Source of the DNA: Geobacillus icigianus
GTDB taxonomy: Bacteria > Bacillota > Bacilli > Bacillales > Anoxybacillaceae
Direction of reading: 5' to 3'
Length of the DNA stretch: 64,000 bases
Assembly: GCF_000750005.1 (NCBI RefSeq)
Contig: NZ_JPYA01000054.1
Coordinates: 24,063-88,062 of the forward strand
Part shown: positions 10,238 through 18,816 of the stretch, piece by piece
Position numbering within the stretch: the first letter of the stretch is position 1
How the letters are laid out: each line of letters starts with the position of its first letter
Program-made: the position numbers and the translations under genes
The notes under the pieces: model-generated
What the model was told of the DNA's origin: nothing
The model's database searches: none
Seen by the model: only the letters and a program-made list of their open reading frames with translations

Positions 10238-10500
10238 CTAGGGCGGTCGGCCGGGCTCATTCACTTGGCGGGCAAGGGGCGAACCTAGGGGGCTGGTGAT
10301 TTGGTGCAAAATACTACTGATTCCATACATTTCTCAGTTAGAGAAACCTTGCAGAATCAGTTTTCTTTTCTGTGAAAATGCCGAACTGACGCAGGATTTT
10401 CATCCCCGGGTGGAGGGCAGATCACGCTATCCATGGACTTTTTCTGAATGAAAATGCTGCTGATCGGTGTGTGACATCGGTTTTTCACCGGCCTTCCAGA
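10238..10500 (+). repeat. CTAG-bounded intergenic repeat, locus A (one partial and one long unit)
   Basis: A partial unit (10238-10288) runs from CTAGGGCGG to CCTAGG. A longer unit (10285-10500) begins CTAGGGGGCTGGTGATTT, holds the core hairpin TTTCTCAGTTAGAGAAAC with flanking GATTC/GAATC, and ends CGGTTTTTCACCGGCCTTC. The long unit carries about 75 extra bases in the middle compared with the 138-141-bp units elsewhere. No gene or transposase is present in 9747-10577; the remainder holds the regulatory motifs listed separately. Confidence 0.75.
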
Positions 10501-10513
10501 GATGTTGAAAAAA

Positions 10514-10556
10514 TTTGTCGAAACAAAAAGGGAAATCGGCTTGCCGCCGAGAATAA
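10514..10556 (+). promoter_or_regulatory. 0A box plus sigma-H-like promoter next to dnaG
   Basis: TTTGTCGAAAC (10514-10524) is a one-mismatch 0A box. Four bases later AGGGAAA (10529-10535), a 12-bp spacer and CGAGAATAA (10548-10556) form a weaker sigma-H match (R of the -10 is C). The predicted start would leave a leader of about 17 bp before the dnaG ATG, including GAGGTTG as SD. Confidence 0.5.
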
Positions 10557-10577
10557 ATACGATGCGAGGTTGTTCGT

Positions 10578-12377
10578 ATGGGACATCGCATTCCCGAAGA
10601 GACGATTGAGGCCATTCGCCGAGGTGTTGATATCGTGGATGTCATCGGCGAGTACGTGCAGTTAAAAAAGCAAGGTCGCAACTATTTTGGCTTATGCCCG
10701 TTTCACGGGGAGAAGACGCCGTCGTTTTCCGTTTCCCCGGAAAAACAAATTTTCCACTGCTTCGGTTGCGGGGCAGGCGGAAACGTCTTTACGTTTTTAA
10801 TGGACATCGAGGGCCTTTCGTTTGTGGAAGCGGCGAAACGGCTTGCCGTCAAGGCTGGTGTTGATTTGTCCTCCTATGATGAGAACGTTGGCGAAGGGGC
10901 GGACGGCCCGGCTAGCGAAGCGAAGGCGATGATGGAAGCACACGCGCTGTTGAAGCGCTTTTACCATCATTTGCTTGTCCATACAAAAGAAGGACAAGCC
11001 GCGCTCGACGCTTTACAAGCGCGCGGATGGACGATGGACACGATCGAGCGGTTTGAGATCGGCTATGCGCCCGATGTGCCTGACGCAGCCGCCAAGCTGC
11101 TCGAAAGCCGCGCTTTTTCGCTCGTATTGATGGAAAAGGCGGGCCTGTTGCTGAAACGAGAAGACGGGCGGTATGTCGACCGTTTCCGGAATCGGGTGAT
11201 GTTTCCGATTCATGACCATCGGGGCGCAACGGTCGGGTTTTCCGGCCGCTCGCTTGGAGAAGGGCAGCCAAAGTACATCAATAGCCCGGAAACGCCGATT
11301 TTCCGCAAAGGGACGCTTTTCTATTTCTTTCACGAGGCGCGTGTGCCGATTCGAAAGCGCCAAGAAGCGCTGCTTGTGGAAGGGTTTGCCGATGTCATTT
11401 CCGCCGTGCAGGCGGGCGTTGATTACGTGGTGGCGGCGATGGGAACGTCGCTCACCGAGGAGCAGGCTCGCCTGTTGCGCCGCCATGCGGAGACGGTCAC
11501 GATTTGCTATGACGGCGACCGCGCTGGAATGGACGCGGCTTGGCGGGCCGCCGAACAGCTGAGCGCGCTCGGCTGCCAAATCAAGGTGGCCTCGCTTCCG
11601 GATGGGCTTGATCCGGATGAATATATACGCGTTTACGGCGCGGACCGCTTCGTTGGCGAAATCGCCGCCGCAAGGCCGCTGATGGCGTTTAAACTGGAGC
11701 GGCTGCGGCACGGCAAAAACTTGCAGGAAGAAGGCGATCGGCTCCGTTATATCGAGGAGGCGCTCCGGGAAATCAGCAAGCTGTCAAGCCCGGTCGAAAA
11801 AGATTATTACGTGCGCCAGCTCGCGGAGGAGTTTTCGTTGTCGCTGTCTGCGCTTTACGAGCAGCTCTCCCACCATAAGCGCGAGCAGCCTAAGCCGCCG
11901 GAAGCCGACGCTGGCCGGACGGAGGCGCGGCCGGCGCTGGCGAAAAAACTGCTGCCCGCCTTTCAAAACGCCGAGCGTCTGCTGCTTGCCCATATGATGC
12001 GGAGCCGCGACGTGGCGCTCATCGTGCAAGAGCAGGTCGGCGGACGGTTTAATCTCGAGGAGCATCAAGCGCTGGCCGCTTACATTTACGCCTTTTACGA
12101 GGAAGGGCACGAGGCCGACCCAAGCGCCATTTTGTCCCGGCTGCCGGGCGAATTGCGGCCGCTCGCAAGCGAACTGTCGCTTTTGCCGGTGGCCGATGAG
12201 GTTTCGGAGCGCGAGCTTGCCGATTGCATTCGGCATGTGTTGAATCGCCCGAAATGGTTAATGCTAAAGGAAAAAGAGCAAGAACAAACGGAAGCGGAGC
12301 GAAGAAAAGATTTTTTGACAGCCGCCCGCATCGCCAAAGAAATGATTGAAATGAAAAAAATGTTATCTTCTTCATAA
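10578..12377 (+). CDS. dnaG: DNA primase DnaG
   Basis: A 599-residue primase that makes RNA primers at the replication fork. The N-terminal zinc-binding domain has C40, H43, C61 and C64; the RNA polymerase core contains the Toprim elements EGFADVISAVQAG and DGDRAG; the C-terminal helicase-binding domain occupies the last 150 residues. It is the first gene of the dnaG-sigA operon; yqxD, which precedes it in B. subtilis, is missing. Confidence 0.98.
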   Translation: MGHRIPEETIEAIRRGVDIVDVIGEYVQLKKQGRNYFGLCPFHGEKTPSFSVSPEKQIFHCFGCGAGGNVFTFLMDIEGLSFVEAAKRLAVKAGVDLSSYDENVGEGADGPASEAKAMMEAHALLKRFYHHLLVHTKEGQAALDALQARGWTMDTIERFEIGYAPDVPDAAAKLLESRAFSLVLMEKAGLLLKREDGRYVDRFRNRVMFPIHDHRGATVGFSGRSLGEGQPKYINSPETPIFRKGTLFYFFHEARVPIRKRQEALLVEGFADVISAVQAGVDYVVAAMGTSLTEEQARLLRRHAETVTICYDGDRAGMDAAWRAAEQLSALGCQIKVASLPDGLDPDEYIRVYGADRFVGEIAAARPLMAFKLERLRHGKNLQEEGDRLRYIEEALREISKLSSPVEKDYYVRQLAEEFSLSLSALYEQLSHHKREQPKPPEADAGRTEARPALAKKLLPAFQNAERLLLAHMMRSRDVALIVQEQVGGRFNLEEHQALAAYIYAFYEEGHEADPSAILSRLPGELRPLASELSLLPVADEVSERELADCIRHVLNRPKWLMLKEKEQEQTEAERRKDFLTAARIAKEMIEMKKMLSSS

Positions 12378-12410
12378 CATGTGGTATGAGTTTTTAAAGG
12401 AGGTAATGAA

Positions 12411-13538
12411 ATGGCTGAAAAACCAGCCCAATCCAAACAGGCTGAAGCTGCCGGCGAATCGCTCGAGCAAGTCAAAGAGCAGCTCGCTGAGCTGGGGAAA
12501 AAGCGGGGCATTCTCACCTACGAGGAGATTGCTGAGCGGCTGTCCGGATTCGATTTGGACTCCGACCAGATGGACGAATATTATGAATACCTTGCTGACC
12601 AAGGCATTGAAGTCATCAGCGAATCTGGGTTGGAGGCGGACCCGGATCTTGACGAGCTGGAGAAAGAGGAGGAGTTTGATTTAAACGATTTGTCCGTTCC
12701 CCCTGGCGTCAAAATCAACGACCCGGTGCGCATGTATTTAAAAGAAATCGGCCGCGTTCCCCTTTTGTCAGCCGAAGAGGAAATCGAGCTGGCCAAGCGG
12801 ATCGAGCAAGGCGATGAGGAAGCGAAGCGCCGGTTGACAGAAGCCAACCTCCGCCTTGTCGTCAGCATCGCCAAACGGTATGTCGGCCGCGGTATGCTCT
12901 TTCTCGATCTGATCCAAGAAGGGAACATGGGCTTAATCAAGGCGGTCGAAAAGTTTGACTACCGAAAAGGCTATAAATTCAGCACGTACGCGACTTGGTG
13001 GATCCGGCAAGCCATCACGAGGGCGATCGCCGATCAGGCGCGAACGATCCGCATCCCCGTTCATATGGTGGAAACGATCAATAAATTGATTCGCGTCCAA
13101 CGGCAGCTGCTGCAAGATCTCGGCCGCGAACCAACGCCGGAAGAAATCGCCGAAGAAATGGATTTGACGCCGGAGAAAGTGCGGGAAATTTTAAAAATCG
13201 CCCAAGAGCCCGTGTCGCTGGAAACGCCGATCGGTGAAGAGGACGACTCGCATCTTGGCGACTTCATCGAAGACCAAGACGCCACCTCGCCCTCGGAACA
13301 CGCCGCTTACGAGCTGTTAAAAGAGCAGCTGGAAGATGTGCTCGACACGTTGACCGACCGCGAGGAAAACGTGCTCCGTCTCCGCTTTGGTCTTGACGAC
13401 GGAAGGACGCGAACGCTCGAAGAAGTCGGCAAAGTGTTCGGTGTGACGCGCGAGCGTATCCGGCAAATCGAAGCGAAAGCGTTGCGCAAGCTGCGTCATC
13501 CAAGCCGCAGCAAACGGTTGAAAGACTTTTTGGAATGA
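12411..13538 (+). CDS. sigA: RNA polymerase primary sigma factor SigA (RpoD)
   Basis: A 375-residue sigma-70 family protein. Region 1.1 is at the N-terminus; region 2 contains [32 protein letters not shown] (split here as [13 protein letters not shown] and [15 protein letters not shown]), region 4 ends with the [31 protein letters not shown] precedes the ATG. A 12-bp perfect hairpin terminator closes the operon. Confidence 0.98.
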   Translation: MAEKPAQSKQAEAAGESLEQVKEQLAELGKKRGILTYEEIAERLSGFDLDSDQMDEYYEYLADQGIEVISESGLEADPDLDELEKEEEFDLNDLSVPPGVKINDPVRMYLKEIGRVPLLSAEEEIELAKRIEQGDEEAKRRLTEANLRLVVSIAKRYVGRGMLFLDLIQEGNMGLIKAVEKFDYRKGYKFSTYATWWIRQAITRAIADQARTIRIPVHMVETINKLIRVQRQLLQDLGREPTPEEIAEEMDLTPEKVREILKIAQEPVSLETPIGEEDDSHLGDFIEDQDATSPSEHAAYELLKEQLEDVLDTLTDREENVLRLRFGLDDGRTRTLEEVGKVFGVTRERIRQIEAKALRKLRHPSRSKRLKDFLE

Positions 13539-13550
13539 CCGGTTTTTTCG

Positions 13551-13586
13551 ATAGTTTACTTCTTCATGAAGTAAACTATTTTTTTC
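13551..13586 (+). terminator. Terminator of dnaG-sigA
   Basis: Perfect 12-bp stem (ATAGTTTACTTC / GAAGTAAACTAT), 5-base loop, then eight T. Strong intrinsic terminator. Confidence 0.95.
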
Positions 13587-13614
13587 TCTCATGTTTAAGA
13601 AAGGTGAGCGACCG

Positions 13615-14130
13615 ATGAATCGGCAACGACGGGAAATCATTATCCGAGAAATTGAATATTGGAAACGCTCGCGGCTTTTGCCGGAACAGTATTGCGATTA
13701 CTTGCTGGCGCTCTACACCGAAGGCGGCGTTCGCCCGCGCGGTCGCCAATGGCGCAGCTCGCTCGCCGTCGCTCTTTGTCTTCTCCTTCCAGCTGCTGCT
13801 CTTGTCATTTATTTTACTGAATTGTCATTCGTTTTGCAAACGCTCCTTTTTGCCCTTTTTTTGGCGATCTGTCTTTTTCTCGGTTGGCGATGGCGGCGCG
13901 AGCGTCTGCTGTTCCATGTTCCGCTCATCGCCGGCGCTTGGCTGCTGCTCGTTGCGTCCGTTGCCGGGAGCGAACGGTATTTTCCCGGGCAAGGGGGAAT
14001 GCTGGCGGCTGTTGTGCTTGGAAACTGCGCGCTCTGGCTGGGGGTCGGGCGGTTGTTTCGCATCCCTTATCTGTCGGTTGCCGCCGCGCTTGGCGCGCTG
14101 CTTGTCGTCGTGATCGCTTGGTGGCGCTGA
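13615..14130 (+). CDS. Uncharacterised membrane protein between sigA and cccA
   Basis: The 171-residue product begins with a charged cytoplasmic stretch (MNRQRREIIIREIEYWKRS) and then has about five closely spaced hydrophobic segments from residue 45 to the end. AAGAAAGGTGAG is the SD for ATG 13615. I do not recognise a functional family. It lies alone after the sigA terminator, and cccA follows 109 bp later. Confidence 0.7.
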   Translation: MNRQRREIIIREIEYWKRSRLLPEQYCDYLLALYTEGGVRPRGRQWRSSLAVALCLLLPAAALVIYFTELSFVLQTLLFALFLAICLFLGWRWRRERLLFHVPLIAGAWLLLVASVAGSERYFPGQGGMLAAVVLGNCALWLGVGRLFRIPYLSVAAALGALLVVVIAWWR

Positions 14131-14239
14131 ATGTGGGCCGTTTTCCTTTTCAAAACTTAGGGCTTTTCCTTGTCCCGCATTTACAGTAAAATAAAATTGT
14201 TTGCAGCGCTTTTCATCATACATATAGGGAGGGAAAAAG

Positions 14240-14602
14240 ATGAACCGCAATCCGCTCATCCCGTTTTTCATCATCATGGCGTTCGGGATTGTGCTGACGT
14301 TCGTCTTGTCGTTTAAAGGGCTAGGCGATGCAAAGGAGATGGCGAAAGAGAAAAAAGGCGGCGAAAAAACAGAGCAAACGGCTGAATTCAATCCGGAGCA
14401 GTTTTTCAAACAAACGTGCGCCGGCTGTCACGGGCAAAACTATGAAGGTGGTGTAGGGCCGTCCTTAAAAGGAGTCGGCGGCCGGTTGTCGACCGATCAG
14501 ATTAAAGCGGTTTTGCAAAATGGACGCGGCCAGATGCCGCCAGGACTTGTGCCACCTGAACATATCGATGCCATGGCCAAATGGCTGTCCGGCCTGAAAT
14601 AA
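14240..14602 (+). CDS. cccA: Membrane-anchored cytochrome c-550
   Basis: A 120-residue c-type cytochrome. One N-terminal membrane anchor (about 7-26), a short lysine/glutamate linker, and a single heme domain with CAGCH and the distal methionine in GQMPPG. It carries electrons on the outer face of the membrane toward the terminal oxidase. AGGGAGGG precedes the ATG; position matches B. subtilis cccA. Confidence 0.93.
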   Translation: MNRNPLIPFFIIMAFGIVLTFVLSFKGLGDAKEMAKEKKGGEKTEQTAEFNPEQFFKQTCAGCHGQNYEGGVGPSLKGVGGRLSTDQIKAVLQNGRGQMPPGLVPPEHIDAMAKWLSGLK

Positions 14603-14612
14603 TGGCGATTGC

Positions 14613-14637
14613 ATCCCTTTGCTTTTGGCAAAGGGAT
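14613..14637 (+). terminator. Terminator after cccA
   Basis: ATCCCTTTGC and its complement GCAAAGGGAT form a stem with a short loop, followed by CTTTGCTTT. The tract is only partly T-rich, so strength is uncertain; it overlaps the trmK -35. Confidence 0.6.
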
Positions 14638-14653
14638 CTTTGCTTTGTACAAT
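14625..14653 (+). promoter_or_regulatory. Sigma-A promoter of trmK-yqfO
   Basis: TTGGCA, 17-bp spacer, TACAAT. The -35 lies inside the preceding hairpin, so terminator and promoter share sequence. Confidence 0.65.
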
Positions 14654-14733
14654 AAAAGCACAAGGAATGGAAGGGAGGGAAACGCAGCCCGCCATCGCGG
14701 AAAGATGGTGGAGAGCCGGTTGCATCGAAAGCC

Positions 14734-15438
14734 ATGAATGAATATCGTCTATCCAAACGGCTGGAAACGGTCGCTTCCTTCATTCCAAGGGGGGCGGTGC
14801 TTGCCGATATTGGTTCGGATCATGCCTATTTGCCTTGCTACGCTTGTTTGCACGGCTATGCGACCAAGGCCGTTGCCGGCGAGGTGGCGGATGGGCCGCT
14901 GCGCTCAGCCCGGCAGCAGGTGGAAACGTGCGGCCTTTCTGACCGGATTTCGGTGCGCAAGGGCGACGGTCTTTCGGTCATTGCTCCCCGCGAAGTCGAT
15001 TGCATTACGATCGCCGGCATGGGCGGAGCGTTGATCGCTCGCATTTTGTCCGACGGAAAAGAAAAGCTTTCCGGCGTGAAGCGGCTTATTTTGCAGCCGA
15101 ACGTCGGCGCTGAACGAGTTCGCCGCTGGCTGCTCGAACATGATTGGGAGTTGATCGCCGAGCGCATTTTGGAAGAGGACGGGCACATTTATGAAGTGTT
15201 GGTCGCTGAACGCGGCGAGGCCGAGCGGCCATACCGCCATTTGGAAGCCGAACTGCTGCTCGGGCCATTTTTGCTTCGGGAAAACAATGACGTGTTTCGG
15301 GAAAAATGGCAACAGGAGCTTCGCCATTGGAAGCAAATCGCCGCTGATTTGGCGGCCAACGGGCAAAGCGAAGCAGCGGCAAGGAAACGGCGCGAACTGG
15401 AGCGAAAAATTCGTTTGGTCGAGGAGGTGCTGCCATGA
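14734..15438 (+). CDS. trmK: tRNA (adenine(22)-N1)-methyltransferase TrmK
   Basis: A 234-residue SAM-dependent methyltransferase of the COG2384 family (B. subtilis YqfN). The SAM motif is ADIGSDHAYLPC and the catalytic-side motif IAGMGGALIARIL; the C-terminal 80 residues form a helical coiled segment. It methylates A22 in the tRNA D-loop. Its stop overlaps the yqfO start by 4 bp. Confidence 0.93.
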   Translation: MNEYRLSKRLETVASFIPRGAVLADIGSDHAYLPCYACLHGYATKAVAGEVADGPLRSARQQVETCGLSDRISVRKGDGLSVIAPREVDCITIAGMGGALIARILSDGKEKLSGVKRLILQPNVGAERVRRWLLEHDWELIAERILEEDGHIYEVLVAERGEAERPYRHLEAELLLGPFLLRENNDVFREKWQQELRHWKQIAADLAANGQSEAAARKRRELERKIRLVEEVLP

Positions 15439-16556
15439 GTCGTGTTCCGTACGGCTACGAAATCGTTCAGCTCATCGAGCAGCTGGCCCCGAAACAGCTG
15501 GCGATGAAGGACGATCCGATCGGCTTGCAAATCGGCACGCTCAACAAGCCGGTCAAAAAAGTGATGGTTGCCTTGGATGTGCTCGAAGAAGTCGTGGCTG
15601 AAGCCGCGAACGAGCAGGTCGATTTAATCATTGCCCATCATCCGCCGCTTTATCGCCCGCTCAAGCGGCTGCTGACCGATGACGGGCATGGGCGGATGAT
15701 CGCCGCCTGTCTCAACCATGATATTGCCGTGTACGCTGCCCATACGAATTTGGACGTGGCCGCTGGCGGCGTGAACGATTGGCTCGCCGAGGCGCTCGGT
15801 CTCCACCATCCGACCGTGTTGGTGCCGACCTATATCGAGCCGCTCAAAAAACTCGTCGTGTACGTGCCGGTGACGCACGCTGAAGCGGTGCGCAAGGCGA
15901 TAGGCGATGCCGGCGCCGGCCATATCGGCCGTTACAGCCATTGCACATTCAACAGCCGCGGCATCGGGACGTTTTTGCCGGAGGAAGGGGCTCAGCCGTT
16001 TATTGGGGCGCAAGGGCGGCTTGAGGAAGTCGAAGAAGTGCGCATCGAAACGATTGTGCCGGCTGCGTTGGAACGGGAAGTGGTACAGGCGATGCTGGCC
16101 GTTCACCCGTACGAGGAAGTCGCGTACGATCTTTACCCGCTTGACAATGAAGGCCGTCGCTTTGGGCTTGGCCGCATCGGCCGCCTGCCGCAGCCGATGA
16201 CGCTGCGCGCATTGGCTGAGCGGGTAAAGACGGTGTTTTCGGTTCCGGCGGTGCGCGTTGTCGGCCGGCTTGACGATGTCGTGCAAACGGTCGCAGTGCT
16301 CGGCGGGGATGGGAATAAGTTTGTTGCCGCCGCCGCATCGGCCGGGGCGGACGTATACGTGACAGGGGACGTATATTACCACACCGCCCATGACGCCCAA
16401 GCGCTCGGCCTTCGCCTCATTGATCCCGGACATCATATCGAAAACATCATGAAAGAAGGTGTAGCTCGATACTTGACCGCCGAGCTCGCCAAACGTCAAT
16501 GGGACGTGGAAGTGTTCGCTTCTCGCGTTCACACCGATCCGTTTCAGTTCGTATGA
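15435..16556 (+). CDS. yqfO: NIF3/YqfO family metal-binding protein
   Basis: The 373-residue protein has two NIF3 halves with metal-binding histidines (IIAHHPP near 67; DPGHHIEN near 335) and an inserted PII-like domain in the middle (about 130-230). Related proteins are annotated as Nif3-like dinuclear metal-centre proteins; the old GTP cyclohydrolase label is weakly founded. It is coupled to trmK. Confidence 0.9.
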   Translation: MSRVPYGYEIVQLIEQLAPKQLAMKDDPIGLQIGTLNKPVKKVMVALDVLEEVVAEAANEQVDLIIAHHPPLYRPLKRLLTDDGHGRMIAACLNHDIAVYAAHTNLDVAAGGVNDWLAEALGLHHPTVLVPTYIEPLKKLVVYVPVTHAEAVRKAIGDAGAGHIGRYSHCTFNSRGIGTFLPEEGAQPFIGAQGRLEEVEEVRIETIVPAALEREVVQAMLAVHPYEEVAYDLYPLDNEGRRFGLGRIGRLPQPMTLRALAERVKTVFSVPAVRVVGRLDDVVQTVAVLGGDGNKFVAAAASAGADVYVTGDVYYHTAHDAQALGLRLIDPGHHIENIMKEGVARYLTAELAKRQWDVEVFASRVHTDPFQFV

Positions 16557-16566
16557 ACGGCCGATA

Positions 16567-16618
16567 AAAAGGCTGTCTTGGACGCGCGGTTTTCTCGCTT
16601 GTCCAAGGCAGCCTTTTC
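16567..16618. terminator. Bidirectional terminator between yqfO and ispH
   Basis: AAAAGGCTGTCTTGGAC pairs with GTCCAAGGCAGCCTTTT (one mismatch); A and T tracts on both ends serve the two converging genes. Confidence 0.9.
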
Positions 16619-16627
16619 AAACAGCGG

Positions 16628-17578
16628 TTACTGTTCTTTTTTTGTTTTCACTTTCGGCAAGATTTTTTGCAGCGGCACTTTCCGTTCCCGTTTCCATGTC
16701 GATGGGTCGTTCGGGTCAAACTGCTCCAAAAAGTCGATCACTTCTTTCGTAATCGGCGTCGGAGTGGAAGCGCCGGCGGTGACGGCGACTTTTTTCGCCG
16801 TTTTAATCCAGTCGATGTCGATCTCGGTCACATCGGCGACGCGATACGCTTTCGTGCCGGCGATTTCTTCCGACACTTGGGCAAGGCGGTTCGAGTTGTT
16901 GCTGCGCGGATCGCCGACAACGATCGTCACATCGGCTTCTTTGGCCTGTTCGGCGACCGCTTCTTGCCGGAGTTGGGTCGCGAGACAAATTTCTTTATGC
17001 ATTTCCACATGAGGATATTTCTCTTTCACTTTCGCCATGATGTCGGCGACGTCCCATTGGCTCATCGTCGTTTGGTTCGTCACCATCAGGCGTTCGTTGG
17101 CAAGCGACAGCCGTTCGACATCTTCGACCGTTTCAACGAGATGGATGCGTTTCGGGTTGATGCCGACCGCCCCCTCCGGCTCCGGATGCCCTTTTTTGCC
17201 GATATAGATGATATCGTAGCCGTCGGCGAGCTTTTGTTCGATAAGCTGATGGGTTTTCGTCACATCCGGGCAGGTGGCGTCAATCGTGACGAGCCCTTTT
17301 TCCAGCGCTCGTTTTTTTACTTCCGGCGACACGCCATGGGCTGTGAAAATGACCGTGCCGTGGTCGATTTTTTCTAAAATTTCCAATCGATTTTCCCCAT
17401 CTAGCGTGATGATCCCTTCTTCGGCAAACGCGTCTGTGACGTGTTTATTGTGAACGATCATGCCAAGAATATAAATCGGACGCGGCAATGACGCATCCAG
17501 CGCCGCGTTGCGGGCGATGACCATGGCGTCGACGACTCCGTAACAATACCCGCGCGGGGTAATTTTAATCACTTCCAT
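16628..17578 (-). CDS. ispH: 4-hydroxy-3-methylbut-2-enyl diphosphate reductase IspH
   Basis: The last enzyme of the MEP isoprenoid pathway, 316 residues, with the three cysteines for the iron-sulfur cluster in GYCYGV, DATCPDV and EICLAT, and the conserved TxHGV block (TAHGVSP). ATG 17578 has GGGAGGGAATGCA just upstream; a 30-residue N-terminal extension is open but not conserved. The partner enzyme ispG is also in this window. Confidence 0.95.
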   Translation of the reverse strand: MEVIKITPRGYCYGVVDAMVIARNAALDASLPRPIYILGMIVHNKHVTDAFAEEGIITLDGENRLEILEKIDHGTVIFTAHGVSPEVKKRALEKGLVTIDATCPDVTKTHQLIEQKLADGYDIIYIGKKGHPEPEGAVGINPKRIHLVETVEDVERLSLANERLMVTNQTTMSQWDVADIMAKVKEKYPHVEMHKEICLATQLRQEAVAEQAKEADVTIVVGDPRSNNSNRLAQVSEEIAGTKAYRVADVTEIDIDWIKTAKKVAVTAGASTPTPITKEVIDFLEQFDPNDPSTWKRERKVPLQKILPKVKTKKEQ

Positions 17579-17755
17579 TGCATTCCCTCCCTGCCGCCGG
17601 TCATGCGGCGGTTGTTCATCTTCATTATATCGGAGGGCGGGAAGGAAGACAAAGAATAACCGCCCCATGGTGCCGACCTTGGGGCGGATCGAGGTTAGAT
17701 ATTCGATTTTGGCATCAAGGTCGGAAGCGGCCTGCTTCTTTGATTTGCCACTTTT

Positions 17756-18030
17756 CTAGGAGGGCGGTGATTTAGTACAAAATACTGCAATTCCATCTAT
17801 TTATCAGTTAGAAAAGCCTAGCGAAATCAGCCTTCTTTTTTGGCGATATGTCGCTGATTTGCTCGTGGCAGCCGTTTTTCATCGGCCCTCTAGGAGGACG
17901 GCGATTTCGTGTCAACTTCTGCTGATTCCATTCGTTTCTCAATTAGAGAAGCCTAGCGGAATCAACTTTCTTTTCTGAATGAACATGCCGTCGATCGGGG
18001 TGTGGCAGCGGTTTTTCACCCCCCTTCTAG
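17756..18030 (+). repeat. CTAG-bounded intergenic repeat, locus B (two tandem units)
   Basis: Unit 1 (17756-17893, 138 bp) begins CTAGGAGGGCGGTGATTT and ends ATCGGCCCTCTAG. Unit 2 (17890-18030, 141 bp) starts with that same CTAG (CTAGGAGGACGGCGATTT), carries TTTCTCAATTAGAGAA, and ends GCGGTTTTTCACC then CTTCTAG. The two are head to tail. They fill the spacer between the ispH 5' end and the yqfQ 3' end. Confidence 0.85.
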
Positions 18031-18098
18031 GTTCGCTATCCAATGTTGGCGCCGAGGGGGTTCCCCGTTTGCGATGGTTCAGCTGAAAATGGATCAGT

Positions 18099-18638
18099 TT
18101 AGATATACAATTTTGGTGTCGAGGGCCGCGGCGCGGTTGATGGCGGCCGTTTTTGCGGCTCATCGTCCGCCGCCTTGGGGACGGGGCGCTTTTTTTGTTT
18201 CGCTGCCGCCGGTTTTGGCGCGCTGTCTTTTGTCGCGCTCTCCGTCTTGGCCTCGCTTTCGTCTTCAGCGGCCGGCTTCAGCTCCCGAAAAATGCGGATC
18301 ATGGCCGGAAGATTGCGGATGAGCGGACCGTATTGCTGGACCATCGGCATCACGTTTTGGGCGATGCCGAGCATTTTTTGCACGTTGTTCAACATGCCGA
18401 TCAATCCGCCGCCCGTGTTGGTCGCTGCCGCTGTAGGGGCGGTGCCTGGCAGCGTTGGCAGCCCCCACAAAGACGAAGAAACAGTCGGCGTCTGTGCGCG
18501 CGAAAAGAGGCGGGTCAATAGGTTGCCGGGGCCGTTCGGGCGAAGCGGCGCCGCTGGCATCCGGGTGAAAGGGAACGGCGGCCCGCCGGCAAACGGGGAC
18601 GGCATTACCGGGGGGCGTCCGTATCTCATGGCTGTCAT
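18099..18638 (-). CDS. yqfQ: YqfQ/VrrA-like protein
   Basis: A 179-residue low-complexity protein. The N-terminal 60 residues are rich in Pro, Gly and Phe; a central conserved block (VQKMLGIAQNVMPMVQQYGP then RNLPAMIRIFREL) identifies the YqfQ family; the C-terminal 60 residues are Ala/Lys/Pro-rich. AAAGGAGGAG lies upstream of the ATG. It is divergent from cshB. Function is unknown; a spore-coat role has been proposed for relatives, but nothing here proves it. Confidence 0.8.
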   Translation of the reverse strand: MTAMRYGRPPVMPSPFAGGPPFPFTRMPAAPLRPNGPGNLLTRLFSRAQTPTVSSSLWGLPTLPGTAPTAAATNTGGGLIGMLNNVQKMLGIAQNVMPMVQQYGPLIRNLPAMIRIFRELKPAAEDESEAKTESATKDSAPKPAAAKQKKRPVPKAADDEPQKRPPSTAPRPSTPKLYI

Positions 18639-18741
18639 GTCGGTCTCCTCCTTTCAATCTCAATCGTGCGGATGAACAAATGTCCTCGTTCTAACCTATG
18701 CGCGCGGGAAAGGAAAGGTTTTTCGTTGACTACCCCTTGAG

Positions 18742-18771
18742 TTGCGGCCGGCGGCAGACATTCGCTATAAT
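18742..18771 (+). promoter_or_regulatory. Sigma-A promoter of cshB
   Basis: TTGCGG, 18-bp spacer, TATAAT, ending 45 bp before the cshB ATG. Confidence 0.65.
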
Positions 18772-18816
18772 GGTGAAGCGAACAAAGGGCGTACGCAAAG
18801 AAGGGAGTGATGTGAA

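Noticed and set aside
15624..16532. Minus-strand open frame of about 300 codons opposite yqfO
   Set aside because: Antisense shadow of a conserved gene with codon bias; no SD and no recognisable domain.
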